Source: Lophius americanus (Eukaryota; Chordata; Actinopteri; Lophiiformes; Lophiidae). From it: a DNA stretch of 64,000 nucleotides. The translations under genes and the position numbers were made by a program. The DNA lies in the NCBI GenBank assembly GCA_037951165.1, contig JBBDHG010000128.1:172501-236500 (forward strand). Reading direction: 5' to 3'. The notes under the pieces were generated by a model. That model saw nothing but the letters and a program-made list of their open reading frames with translations. It was not told the origin of the DNA and made no database searches. Below, one piece after another: positions 13,201 to 25,000 of the stretch (its first letter is position 1; every line of letters starts with the position of its first letter).

Positions 13201-16200
13201 TTTATGTGCATCATCGTCGTCACGTAGTGTCCAAACCTTTGACTGGTGCTGGCATGCTGATACTATAAATCACCTTAAGTTCTCGTAGAACTGGATATAT
13301 TGAGGTCTTTGAAATTATTCTAAGCCTTAAGCTCCTGCTGATGAAACTATTACAAAGGAGCTGATTTATGCACTTGAGGAAATGATTGGACTGAATTCCT
13401 TCTGGATAGTTTCCAACACCTCTTTCAATACCTGCCGTGGAGAAAATTGGCCTGTTTTTGGAAAAACACACTGGGCTCCAGCCCCACAGCTAGGTGTGTG
13501 TGAAAGTACCAATTTGTGAATTGTTGCTCTCTAAAAATAAGTCAGAGGCGCTTTTTGCCACCCGCACCACTTTCTAGCTATGAGTCTGATTTTTGGACCT
13601 GTGGGACTGGATTCTAATTTTTATGTTATTATATCCACGAAAAGTCAAGGATATTACGGGATTGTCATTTTCATCGTCCGCCGCAGGTCCTTCATGTTAA
13701 CGCGATAACTCGAAAAATATTAAATTTTAGACCACTATAGATCTTACTGTTAGTAAGAAATGGCTAAATTTGGGAAAGGCGAGTTGTATATTTGCGACAG
13801 TAAGGGGAGCTATATCTCCAAAATCTTTTGGGGGAATAACTTCACGACGGTTGTTCTTATCTAGTCCAAATATGATGCATATGTATCGACTCAAAGATTT
13901 TCTATCTTGTCTATATCATATTTTACCCTAATTGTTCGTATTTAACTCACTAGAGGGATTATTTGTTAAATAAGCAGTTTTTTGGGACATACCTTTCTAA
14001 CCGTTGGTCCAATTTAGCCCAAATTTGGTTCATATGAATCAACATGAGCAGATCAATCTTGTATTCTTCCCTAATAGTTCATATTTTACTCACTAGGGGG
14101 AGCTTTTCATTGAAAATGAAATACATAACCCCACTTTAGATTTTAGGACTTCAATCACAGGGATTGCTTGTACAACGCAGGGGATTGGGGGCTTTCAGGT
14201 ACATACCCTTCCTGTCTGGCCATGGGCCTAGTTCATACTAAAAATCTGTATTTACCAGCTGAGTGATCTGTGCGTTTGACAACTGACTAACTGATTCCCA
14301 TGTCTGAGGACTAATGGGAATCCAAACCTCGGCAAATTCTCCGTCTGCCAGCAGCCTGGAACACATCAATCACTCACTCACCTTGTTAGTCACATGACTG
14401 AACACAAAAACACATTCATAACAAATGCACGTTCTCAGAGAAACAAAATGGATCAAGCAATTGAAATCCAGCTCATCTGTATATCTCAATATTCTGACAG
14501 ATATATAGTCACGGTTATGGCAAACGTATTGATATCATATAAAGGAATATATTTATTTTAGTGTGGCTGAAGGTACCGATGACAAGATGACAAAAGTCTT
14601 GTAAGTTTGCTGAATGTTAATGTATTATTAAGTATTGCACATTGTCATACGCAGAACATTTTTCATAATAAAATCTGTATAAACTGAGCCTACAAAGTGG
14701 TCCTATCCCCCGAAAAGCCTCCAATCCCCCTGCATTGTACAAGCAATCCCCCCTGATTGAATTCCTCCAATTAAATGTAAAGTTATGACCCATAAACAGT
14801 ATTTTCCATTAAAAAAAGAGCTCCCCCTAGTGAGTAAAGCATGCTTTTCAGGTTAAATGTAACATATGTAAGATACATCCCCTCAAATCAATTCATATGC
14901 ATTTAATTTGCACTAAATTACTTGGCCAACAAATTTTGGCGCGGAGAGATTTTGAAGATAAAACTCCCTACAGTATCAGAAATTTACAACAGACCTTTCC
15001 CCAAAATCAATCCACTTCTTGCTTCTCTCAAGATCTGTCGGTTAAAAAAATGAAAGTGATCCATGAAGTAGTTTTTGAGTTATAGCTTTAACATGAAGGA
15101 TCACGGACATTATGGGTTGATGAGGAACCCATAATATCCTCAAATATTCACGGTTATAAAAATGACGGTTTTAAAATATTCAGAACCAATCAACAGAACC
15201 TTTGACTTTACCCTATTCACAAGACGTTGAGTTTATTAGAGTGATTTCCTCAACAACATGCATAGTTGTGATTGAAACTACTGCTGTGTCCTAACTGAAC
15301 TGTATATGTGTTTATGTGCGTGTGTGTGTGTGCATGTGTGTGTGTAATCACTCCAGGGCTACAGTAAAAACAGGCCTGTCATTCAGTGCAGCCCGGCCCA
15401 GTGACTCGGCGCTCTGGGACGTCATCGTAGAACCTGGCAGAGGAGCGAGTCCCAACACTCTCTCTGTTTTCTGTCAGAGGAAGATTCCCGTCACCGCAAA
15501 GAGGTCAGTCCACTGCAACACACTTACACACCCGACAGGATTGTGTGTTTTCACCAGCAATGTTTTTTATCGACTCGGTCAAGGAGGTTATGTTTTCTTG
15601 TCTGTTTATTTGTGAGCAAGATTACAGAAAAACTATTGGACGGATTTGCATGAAATGTTACCTAGAAGTAGATTCAGGCATTTCGTAAAGGTGATTAAAT
15701 TTTGGGGACGTAACGTGTTTTACAGCATTTATAATAAAATATAATAATAAGCCCTTTTGAGTAATGATGTAAGAATGTGGCTATTGCTGCCTTTCATCCT
15801 TTGATTCCTTTGATGTTTCTTTGGGGGGGGGGGGGACTCAGTTTCAAGCGTTCCTCAGATTCCTATGATGTTACTTTGGGAGTGGAGCTGGGTGCTCAGT
15901 GGGCTGAACAGAGACGCTGAAGTGGAGGGCGGAGGTGACGAGCTGCTCCAGAGTAGTTGAGAGATACTCAGAGAGTTTGTTGGAGTTGTCGGTAGATTTA
16001 GAGGACATTTAGAGACATGGGATAAGCATGAATCATTCTTAAACCTAGGGTACTTTGCGGGATTTTGCGCTCTTTTTGAGTTTGTGCCGTTAATTCTAGC
16101 TTTTCACTTTTATCACTTTAACTTACTGTCTTAGAATGATCTCTCTTTCTGCCCTGAGTAATTGGGACATTACGTTTAATCAGTCTTAAATGTTTTCTGG

Positions 16201-18667
16201 AGAGCAGGGACAAATGTTTTTTTCTTTAGTTGTAGTACTAGTAGTAGTGGTTGTATTGATAATAGAGCTAAACTATGCAAGTGTACTATATGCTATATGT
16301 ATTTCTTTTGCATGCACATACACTTTTGTGCAAGAACCGACCATCTCCACCAGAATCTTGATATCTAACACTACTTTCTAGGAACAATATGGTAGCTGAC
16401 AAGTGCAGAATTTTACTTTCACCCTGCAGGAACATGTACATTCTTCTGACTGTGATGCATGGAAGACATAAATGGGAGACAGCAAGTGCTGAGACAGAAA
16501 CGATGGATAATTGGGGCTTCCTGTTAGCAATTCTGGAAACGAAAAATCAACTGAAACGAAAAATCAACTGAATTGAACTTAATGCGACCCAGCTCATCTT
16601 GAGTTACAGCTACAAGAAAAAAATAATTGAAATGATCTTAAATGTATATGTTGTCCTCTTTGCCCTCCACATTCATCTCACATCTACATCCCCAATAACC
16701 CCCCCTTTTCTTTTTTTTGATCTAAGAATGTTTGTTTATCTTATCCTAGCTTATCTAAATTCAAACACTTGGTCAATTAGGAACTCTACTTACTTAAAAA
16801 TATCCTTATTTACCTCATTAGTTACCATTTCCGTTTTCGTAGGATCACCAGATTCAGTCTCTGCGTCGCTTTGATGTGATTAAAATAAATTGCAAAATTA
16901 CAAATTTGAACCGCAAGTAGGTCACAATCCTAAATTTGTCGCAGCTTCGCCGCCCGATTGAGCCGACGCAGAACAGTTGATTACACCGGTCTTGTCGGAG
17001 GCGGCTGGTTACACGGATCCACGGCCACCTCTGCCCAGCAACCTACTGCCCACACAGACGCCACGGCACCCACCAGCCCTCCGACCCACTCATCCTTAAT
17101 CATCCATAATCATGGCTACGTTATCCAGGCTTAAACCTTCGCACGTTCAGAAGGGCAGATTAAGAATGACAGATATTCCAAGTCTTGTCCCTTGCACCGA
17201 CACAAACACACACACACACATAGACACACATGCATTCTCTCATCACTGTGCTTTGAATTGATGGTGCTTCCAGGGTTTTACAGCCCCCCCCCGCTGATAG
17301 ATGGGTTTCTAGGAAATAAGGGCATCATCCCCCCCCCCCACTGTGTTCCACTGTCCGGCTCTTCTGGAGCCTTTTTCAGTGCATTTCAGTGTCTGTCGAA
17401 AACTTGAACCGTTACTTTGTCAGGTTTAAGTCACTTGATATATGAGGTTCAGCTCTCGGTGGGCGAAACGCAGCGGCACAGGAGTAGAAAGTGGGACCGT
17501 GACCATGTTTTACAAGTGGTGGAGCACACCTCAGGTGACACTAGGGTTAATGGCTTTGATGTTCTGCAATTCTTGGCTGAGGATTTGTGTCAGACCTTCG
17601 TCTGTTGGTCTGTTTGGCATTTTTACATCCCAGAAAAGATGGGGATGATATGGAATCATAGCGTCTGTGTCAACCGTTTTAACGCCATAACTCGAAAACT
17701 ATTCAACAGATCATTTTCAACGAGATACCTGGACAAGATGATACAAATGAGAGTAAAGGTTTCACATCATCATCACAAATCTGTGATAACTCTTTGCTTT
17801 GCGTTGACTTATCAGGACGGGCGTATGAATTCAAACCGCAATCATCATCGCCGCAGAGCTTTTGTATTAAACGCCATAACTCAAAAAGTAATCCATGGAT
17901 CATTTTCAAATTTTATGCAAGTATAGACCTTAGTGTGAGTTTTATCACCAAAAGGTTTTAGGTTATCATTTCTCAACCATTGGTCCAATTTGGTTCCAAA
18001 TTGGTGCCAAATTAAACAGGAAATCCCAAAAAGTTCAAAGCATAAAATCCAGAAAACACACAAAAAGGTCCAAAACCCAAGAAAAAAACCCTCAGACTGA
18101 ACACGGAGGATAAAGGGAACAGGAGGAGAAGGGATTGAAATACGTCAAGCTAATTCAACATTCTACACAGGAAATGAACTTTCAAAGTAAAACAGGAAAC
18201 ATAACACAAAAAAAGCCAGGACTATGATAACAAACCATCAAAAACTGAAAACCATGGTAGTAAGTCTTAAAATGGAACATCGACTGCTGAGTAGCTCCAT
18301 TTTTTAAATTGTCTATATTTTAATAAATTTCCTTTCAACATTTTTCCTTTAATTAGCGGCAGAGATTTGATTTATTGGTCTCTTCATTCCATCGTGCCAT
18401 TGTCTTCTTTTTAAAAAAATGATTGAATACCTTGTGCTTCTTCACATACAGTGTATTGCCGTGAGTTTCCTTGAGACAAATGTTCAAATTTGCTATTGTT
18501 CTAAAACGGGGTTTTGAAAGGCTTCATTGATGAGCTTTGAATAAAGTTCTGCTCCTCTTCATCGGACAAAGGCTCCGTTCACATCCTGCTCCACTTTCCT
18601 CTGATCTGCACTTCCTGGTGGCTCCAAACACACACACACACACACACACGCACCCCACGCACGCACG

Positions 18668-18699
<32 letters not shown>

Positions 18700-21600
18700 G
18701 TCTCTGCAGCATCAAATAACATCACATGCCATTTCTTTGACAAACATGGCAACCAGAACATTTGTCCCTTCTCACCCTCACCTTTCCCTTTCATCTGCAG
18801 ACGTGTGCTGAATTCACATTTGGTCCAAAGTCTTCTTTGTTTTTCACAAATTTCAGGTTAATTCTGATCTTTTCTTTTATTACATATGCAACGATTGTCC
18901 CAGGAATATCTCAATTCCACTAGAAACCAAAATACAATCATGACGATAGGATGAGATTTCTTTGTAAGTGAATGAAATGATAGTTGTTTGTCCCAGTTGA
19001 CTAATTAAAATGTTAATTAAATGTTTTCACAATGACATCTTAACACCCTCAAACATTACCCTTCACCGTTCTGCTCATTTAGAGGCAGTTAAATGTGAAA
19101 TGTGCATTTATGTGGGCAGACAATAAGTGCTAGGGCATGTTTAATTACTCACTACTAATAAATCGGTGTTATATCAACTCCATTATGTTCATTTTAATTA
19201 TAAATCTATCCGTCGTAAAGAGCACAGTTGTTGCAACACTGAATATATAAGTCTGAATCAATAGGAAATTAAGTTATTCATATTGCAAAAACGAGTGGTT
19301 ATCTGATACAAGAATCAAAACTACAAAAAAAAAACTCAAAAACTGTGTTTCTTCGTTTCTGTCTCCTCATTATTTTATCACTTTTATAATCAAAGTAGAA
19401 AATTACTATCATACCATTTTTCAAATTTCTATAATCCCTATTTGGTGTTGAAAAGAAAAGAAAAAGTCCCTTGTGAATTTATAAGCATCAAATTCCCTTT
19501 CTCTTAACTCTACAGCTAATATTGGCTATTGTTGTTTGAGATTTTGACTCTTTGTCGAACCATATTCACCATTTATGCAACTTTTTTTATCTCCAAACAG
19601 GGGTCTCCTGGAAGTTCTGCAGCTGGACATTGTACCAAAAGATGTTTTTGAGCAGTCTCAGAGTCACACAATCACCTGGCGTCTGGAAGTGCCGGGCGGC
19701 ACCAAGGACGTGGGCGTCATGCGGATCTACACAACTCAGAAGGACTACGTGGGGCTGGCACCTCTGGTCATGGTGAGACCTACACGTTTGTTCTACGTCA
19801 GTGCTGTTTTGAAATGATCAATCCATCAATCACTCTGTTCGGTAAGTTCTTCCTTCATGTCAGTTAATAAAGGAGAGGTCAGAGTTCAGTCGATGTCAGA
19901 TTAGTTCTGCCTGTGAGTGAAATGCATCATATGAGTCACAAAAAAAAACCTTCACGTTTCAGGGAATAAATTTTAAGATCGCTACATGTCTGTCTTTGCC
20001 AGGAGGTCCAGTATATTTTACGGTTCAATCAATGAATCAAACAGACGTTTGTGGAGCTGTTTCATCTTCAGTCAAAGAATTCACAGGAGGAGGAGGACAA
20101 CTGGCTTAGATCTGTAGCAGAGCAAAGTACAAAAGAAAGTACGCCGAAACTATCATCCCCACCAGCCAGGGTAAATCCGTGAAAAGCTTCCAATCCACAG
20201 CAATGTACGAGAAATCCCCCTGATTGAACTCTCGAGTCCGAAAAGCAGATTCTTCGCAAAAAGCTCCCCCTAGTGGGTTAGATATGAACTATTAAAGTAA
20301 AACATGATATATTCAAGACAAATCTCCTCGAGTCGATTCCTGTGCGTCAAATTTGGACGAAATCGGACGAAATCGGACGAAATCGGACGAAATCGGACGA
20401 AATCGGACGAATCAAATGAAGTTATACCCGGAAAACAATGTTTTACATAAAAATTGATGCCCAGTGAGAAAAATATGAACTATTAGAATAAAAGATATTA
20501 TATTCAAGAAAGATCTTCTCGAGTCAATTCATATGCATCAAATCTGGATTAAATTTCACCAACGGTTCCGAAGTTTTAAACATTCTTTTTGCCTAAAAAG
20601 TTCCCCCTTGTGAGTAAAATATGAATTATCAGAGTAAAAAACATATCTAGAAAAGTGTTTTTCGTGAAAAGAAAGTTCACCCTAGTGAGTAAAATATGAA
20701 CTTCGACAGTAAAATTTGATGTGTAGACAAGATAGATCTCCTCGAGTCAATGCATACGCACCAAATATAGACTTAATCAAACCAACGGTCGCAAAATTAC
20801 GGCCAAAAAACATTTCCAGATAAAACTCCACGTAGTGTCTTAACTTTACAAACAAACTTTCCCAAACTTAATCCAGTTCCACCTCAAATTAAAGCACATG
20901 TGGGTCTAAAATATGAAAATGAGCCATGTAATCGTTTTTGAGTTATCGCGTTAACATGAATGATTAGTGGTGGCCCAAATCGCGTCCACGACGATTCAAT
21001 AATATCCCCGACTTTTCGGGTATATAATTAAAAAGTGTGAATCCAACCACTACAGGCGTAAATAGCTGAAAACAGCGACAGAAAATATTATTTTATTACA
21101 ATCAGTGGATGTGGGCTGCTCGTTTGACATCCTGATATTTCTTTAGGTGTCTTTCCGCGATAATGAGGCTTTTGTTTTCCTTTACACGTAAAAGATTTAG
21201 CACTTGATTTTGGGACTTTTCCCGAAATTATCGATTGAAGGAATGAACTGAATGAATAAATAGATGGATGGACAATAGCGAGAGTTTCCACAGACTGTAA
21301 ATAGAACACTGTCTGCAGCAAATAGGTAGATTTAAAGCAGAGGCGAACTGCTTGGGCCAAACTTGATCACTGCAGGACAGATTATCGCAGAGCTTAAGGA
21401 AACGTGGGACACTGAGATGTCTGGACACCGCCAGCACCAACAAGCGCCGATGTAGCATTCTGATTCTTTGCCCGTCCTGATCCGCTGGCTTATGTTTGGG
21501 TCAGTGTCACACTGAACTAGAACATGTCCGTTTGGAATTGCGGTCAACAGCTTTCAGGCTTGAGGTCAGATGTAGGGGGTGGGAGGGGGGGGGCAACATC

Positions 21601-21974
21601 TGGCGAGTGTTGCCTGTTGCTTACGACCAAGAGTCTCGAACACGCACACCGCCGCCGCCTTTAAAAGTTAAAGGATGTTGTCAAACGTCGACTCAGCTAG
21701 AAAAATAGCGGGGGGGATGAAGCTACTTCGGGCTTGGTGGCAACTTTTGGCAAGACTAAACAATGACATTTACTGGATGTACGATACGAGGCGGGAAAAA
21801 ACGGAACCAGGTGTTCCAGAACCGATGATTATTATTCTCTTTTTTTTCCATTTTTTTTGCGCATCTGTCTGATATGTGTGGGTGGTGCATCAGTGTGAAA
21901 TCAAATTGATCAAATTTTGTGCGCCCGTGAGTGTTTTAATCCTGTTAGTCTTACTAACTCCCTCTGCCTCAGAG

Positions 21975-22006
<32 letters not shown>

Positions 22007-25000
22007 TGCTAAACAGTCATGATTGTGTAACGTTTTAGTCCAGCAGGATATTCAGAAAAGTAAATCATCCACACTCTATGACTTTTATTAACCCTACTAC
22101 CAAAGCAGTAGCCTAAACAACGATATCATTGGTATTCGTTGGTATTGGAGACACATTTTTTTTGCCATTTCTCTGCTAATTAATTTGCTGACCCAGATTA
22201 TACTTGACAAAAATCTATATCCTGCTTAAATTAAGTGTTGTATCAAAGCCAGCTCCTCTCAAATGTAGAGCCTTTCTTTAGCATCAGACGGATATTAACA
22301 CTTAAGCTAAGCTAGGCTAGGCTATGCTAGGCTAATGAACTTGTCAAAAAATTTTAGGATTTACAACTTAAATGAATAAGTTTGACTTAAAAATGTTTAA
22401 TTTAATTCAGGTTACTAGTTGAGGTAATTTCTTTAAATTCTTTGACAATTCTCATTTTACAGTGCACGACTAGACTCTAAAACAATAAGAAAAAAGTGAA
22501 ATTTCAGCTTTGGATATTGTTTTTCAAACAAACTTGTATTCACCGTTTTACCTTTGGATGACTAAAATATGAAAAAGTTAAAAAAATATTTGTAAATTAC
22601 TGGTGCATTAATCTGACTTTATTTTATCCCTGCAGAATTTTAGGCAAATATAAGGCACTGTAAAAAGGGGGTTAATGAAAATATATGGCTTCTGCTGGTG
22701 ACGCGATTGAAATAAGCATTTTCAACTTAAATTCTCGACTCAATAATGCTTAATTAAATTGTATGTTACAAGTGAACGAATACAATTTTACAGTGTGCCT
22801 CCATGTTTTCCCTTGTGTATTATTAGGAATGAACTGTGACAACCCCGTCTTTTAACTTGTGATTTATTCTGCTTGCTCAGAACACGGATATCTTGAATAC
22901 TGCGGTGCTGACGGGTGAAAGGGTGTCGGTCCCTGTGAAGACACTGGCGGTGGAGGCCGATGGGTCAGTGACGGATGTGACCAACTACACCAGCTGTAGG
23001 TCTACAGAGGAGGATGTGCTCAAGGTAAGTGAGTACAGCCCGGATTCTTCTAATGGAACATTTAAAGTTTGGTGACGTTCACAGCATTAAAAATAAAATA
23101 CAATAAAATAATAAGCTGTTTGGAGGACAGACGTCGCAATGTGGTTATTGCTGCATTTCATCTTGGAGTATTTTGATGTTCTTTTGCGGTGGACCTGGGC
23201 TGCTCAGTGGGCTGAACAGAGACGCTGAAGGGGAAGGCACAGTAAAAGACCGACTATGTCCATCACGGAAGATTTTGAGAGATACTCAGAGAGCTTGTTG
23301 GAGTTGTCGGTAGATTTATAGGCTGGCGACAACTCAACATAAAACATAAATTTTTCCGTAACCTGGATTACTGTTGTGCCTTGTCGGAGGTTTGCGATCA
23401 CTGAGTGCTTTTTCTAGTCATTGTGTGTAACTCTGAGAGTGTCAATGTGCAATGATACCCAACAATTTCACCTCTGTGTGTGTGGGTGTGCGTTGGTGTG
23501 TGTGTGAGTGTGTGTGTATGAATGTGTTTGTGTGTGTGTGTGTTGAAGTGTGTCGGATAAAAGCAGCTTGCTCCATATGGCATCGGGTCTCATGATCTCT
23601 CCACTCGCCTGATAAGCGCAGAGATTTGACCTTTGTGTAATGGATCCGTGTCCCTGCTAAGAGAGCAGAGAGGGGGAGTCGGAGAGGAGGAGTAAGAGGG
23701 GGAATAAAAAAAGGAGCTGTTGCTGTTGTCATGTTGCATATCACGACAACCGCAGGCTTTGTCGTGTTTTTAGAGTGCATGGGCGTAAGAGTGCGAACGA
23801 GCTGAAGATAGGGCGACCGTGTTTGTAACGATTTTCCCGTATCTGTGCGGGAACTTAATCCAGTTATTATCGCATCTCTAAGCGGCCGCTCTGAGTGGGT
23901 CTCTCTCTCTGCAGCGGTCGCTGACCCCTCTTAACGCAACGCCACCAACCAGATGATCTTAAAGCTTCAAATCACAAACCTTATCTTACATAGAATGGGT
24001 TTCTCCTCAGGACTATCGGACGTAACTCTGAATTAGAGAGGTTGAACCCCCTTAAAGCATTTTTTTTAGTGTTTTTTTTTTTTGAGGCCACTTAAAATCT
24101 GCCATACTGTTATCCCATTATTATGTCACATAATGCATCATTTATTTTTGGGAAACTAGCAACCACTTATGCTCATTCACGCGCCCGGATACAGCGGGAG
24201 CTTTTGCAGCATCAGCATTCATCCGAGGTCGTCTCTCTAGCCACCGTGGTGAATGTACTCTCCTCTTATCTCCGACTTCTAACAACTCCTAAATTAAATA
24301 TCTGGCTGTCTAGTTTTTTAAAATGCTGGGCTATGTGGAGCCCAGCAGATAAGCAGGGGGAAACGTATTGTTCCCCCTCTGGAATAAAAGTTTGTCCTTA
24401 TACTCGGCCAGCAGTCATCCCAAGACTTTCCTGACATGTGGATCATTGCCGCTGTCTCCGTCTGATTACGCCCACGCCTCAAGGTAGTCACAATCTGAAC
24501 AAGTACGCCTTAAAATTGCACATGGAGAAGAAGTTAATGGAAAACAATGTAGGGTTAGAATCTATAATACACTGGACTGACGGGCAAATACGCTGCAAAC
24601 TAACCCTTTAATGTCCTCTTCAGTTGTTTGGTTGAGCTTGTTTTAATCTCTATTTCTAATTGAAAAATGTGACTGAACCTGTTTATAAAATGACCAAGTG
24701 GCAGCTTGTATATGCTAAAGAACAAGGGGCCACGTACGGAGCCCTGGGGGACACCAAAGGTCAAAGGGGCCACGGAAGAGGAGGCATTAACCATGACTAT
24801 AGAGAAAGTCGTATTTGATAAATATGATTTTATTGGCCTATTAAAGCACGTTAACACTTACTGAATAGAATTATGTAACTTGATACAACCAAGAACAAGT
24901 TCAATCAGCGTCAAATACACACAAAAAAAATAAAGCGAACACATAATCATCACAGTGTAACTCCAAGTCAATCACACCTCCGGGATACCAACCTGTTTAG

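Larger units (their letters stand above)
7192..15356 (+). other. Intron 2
   Basis: 8165 bp, the largest intron, phase 2. It contains a family D fragment, two or three SINE/Tc1 relics, three family A copies and GT-rich tracts at about 9328-9350, 11135-11170 and 11295-11380. About 7620-9300 is mostly non-repetitive by eye. Confidence 0.85.
15504..19600 (+). other. Intron 3
   Basis: 4097 bp, GTCAGT..CAAACAG, phase 2. Contains the repeats listed below, a C-rich tract (17286-17340) and a CA microsatellite. About 16030-17400 and 18010-18600 and 18840-19590 show nothing I can name. Confidence 0.85.
19773..22880 (+). other. Intron 4
   Basis: 3108 bp, GTGAGA..TGCTCAG, phase 0. Contains a long family A copy, a poly(C) run and two ACAGTG-ended AT-rich repeats (about 22340-22475 and 22700-22800). 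21060-21960 has no recognised feature. Confidence 0.85.

Noticed and set aside
17417..17926. 169-codon plus-strand open frame in intron 3
   Set aside because: No family resemblance, and its second half runs through family A repeat sequence; not a gene.
20160..21035. Regularly repeated segments considered as a CRISPR-like array
   Set aside because: Units are diverged, lack constant-length unique spacers, and the same family is dispersed across a vertebrate genome window; this is an interspersed element with internal tandem units.
23398..23780. Minus-strand frame rich in His/Thr
   Set aside because: Reads the GT microsatellite at 23475-23552; composition is dictated by the repeat.
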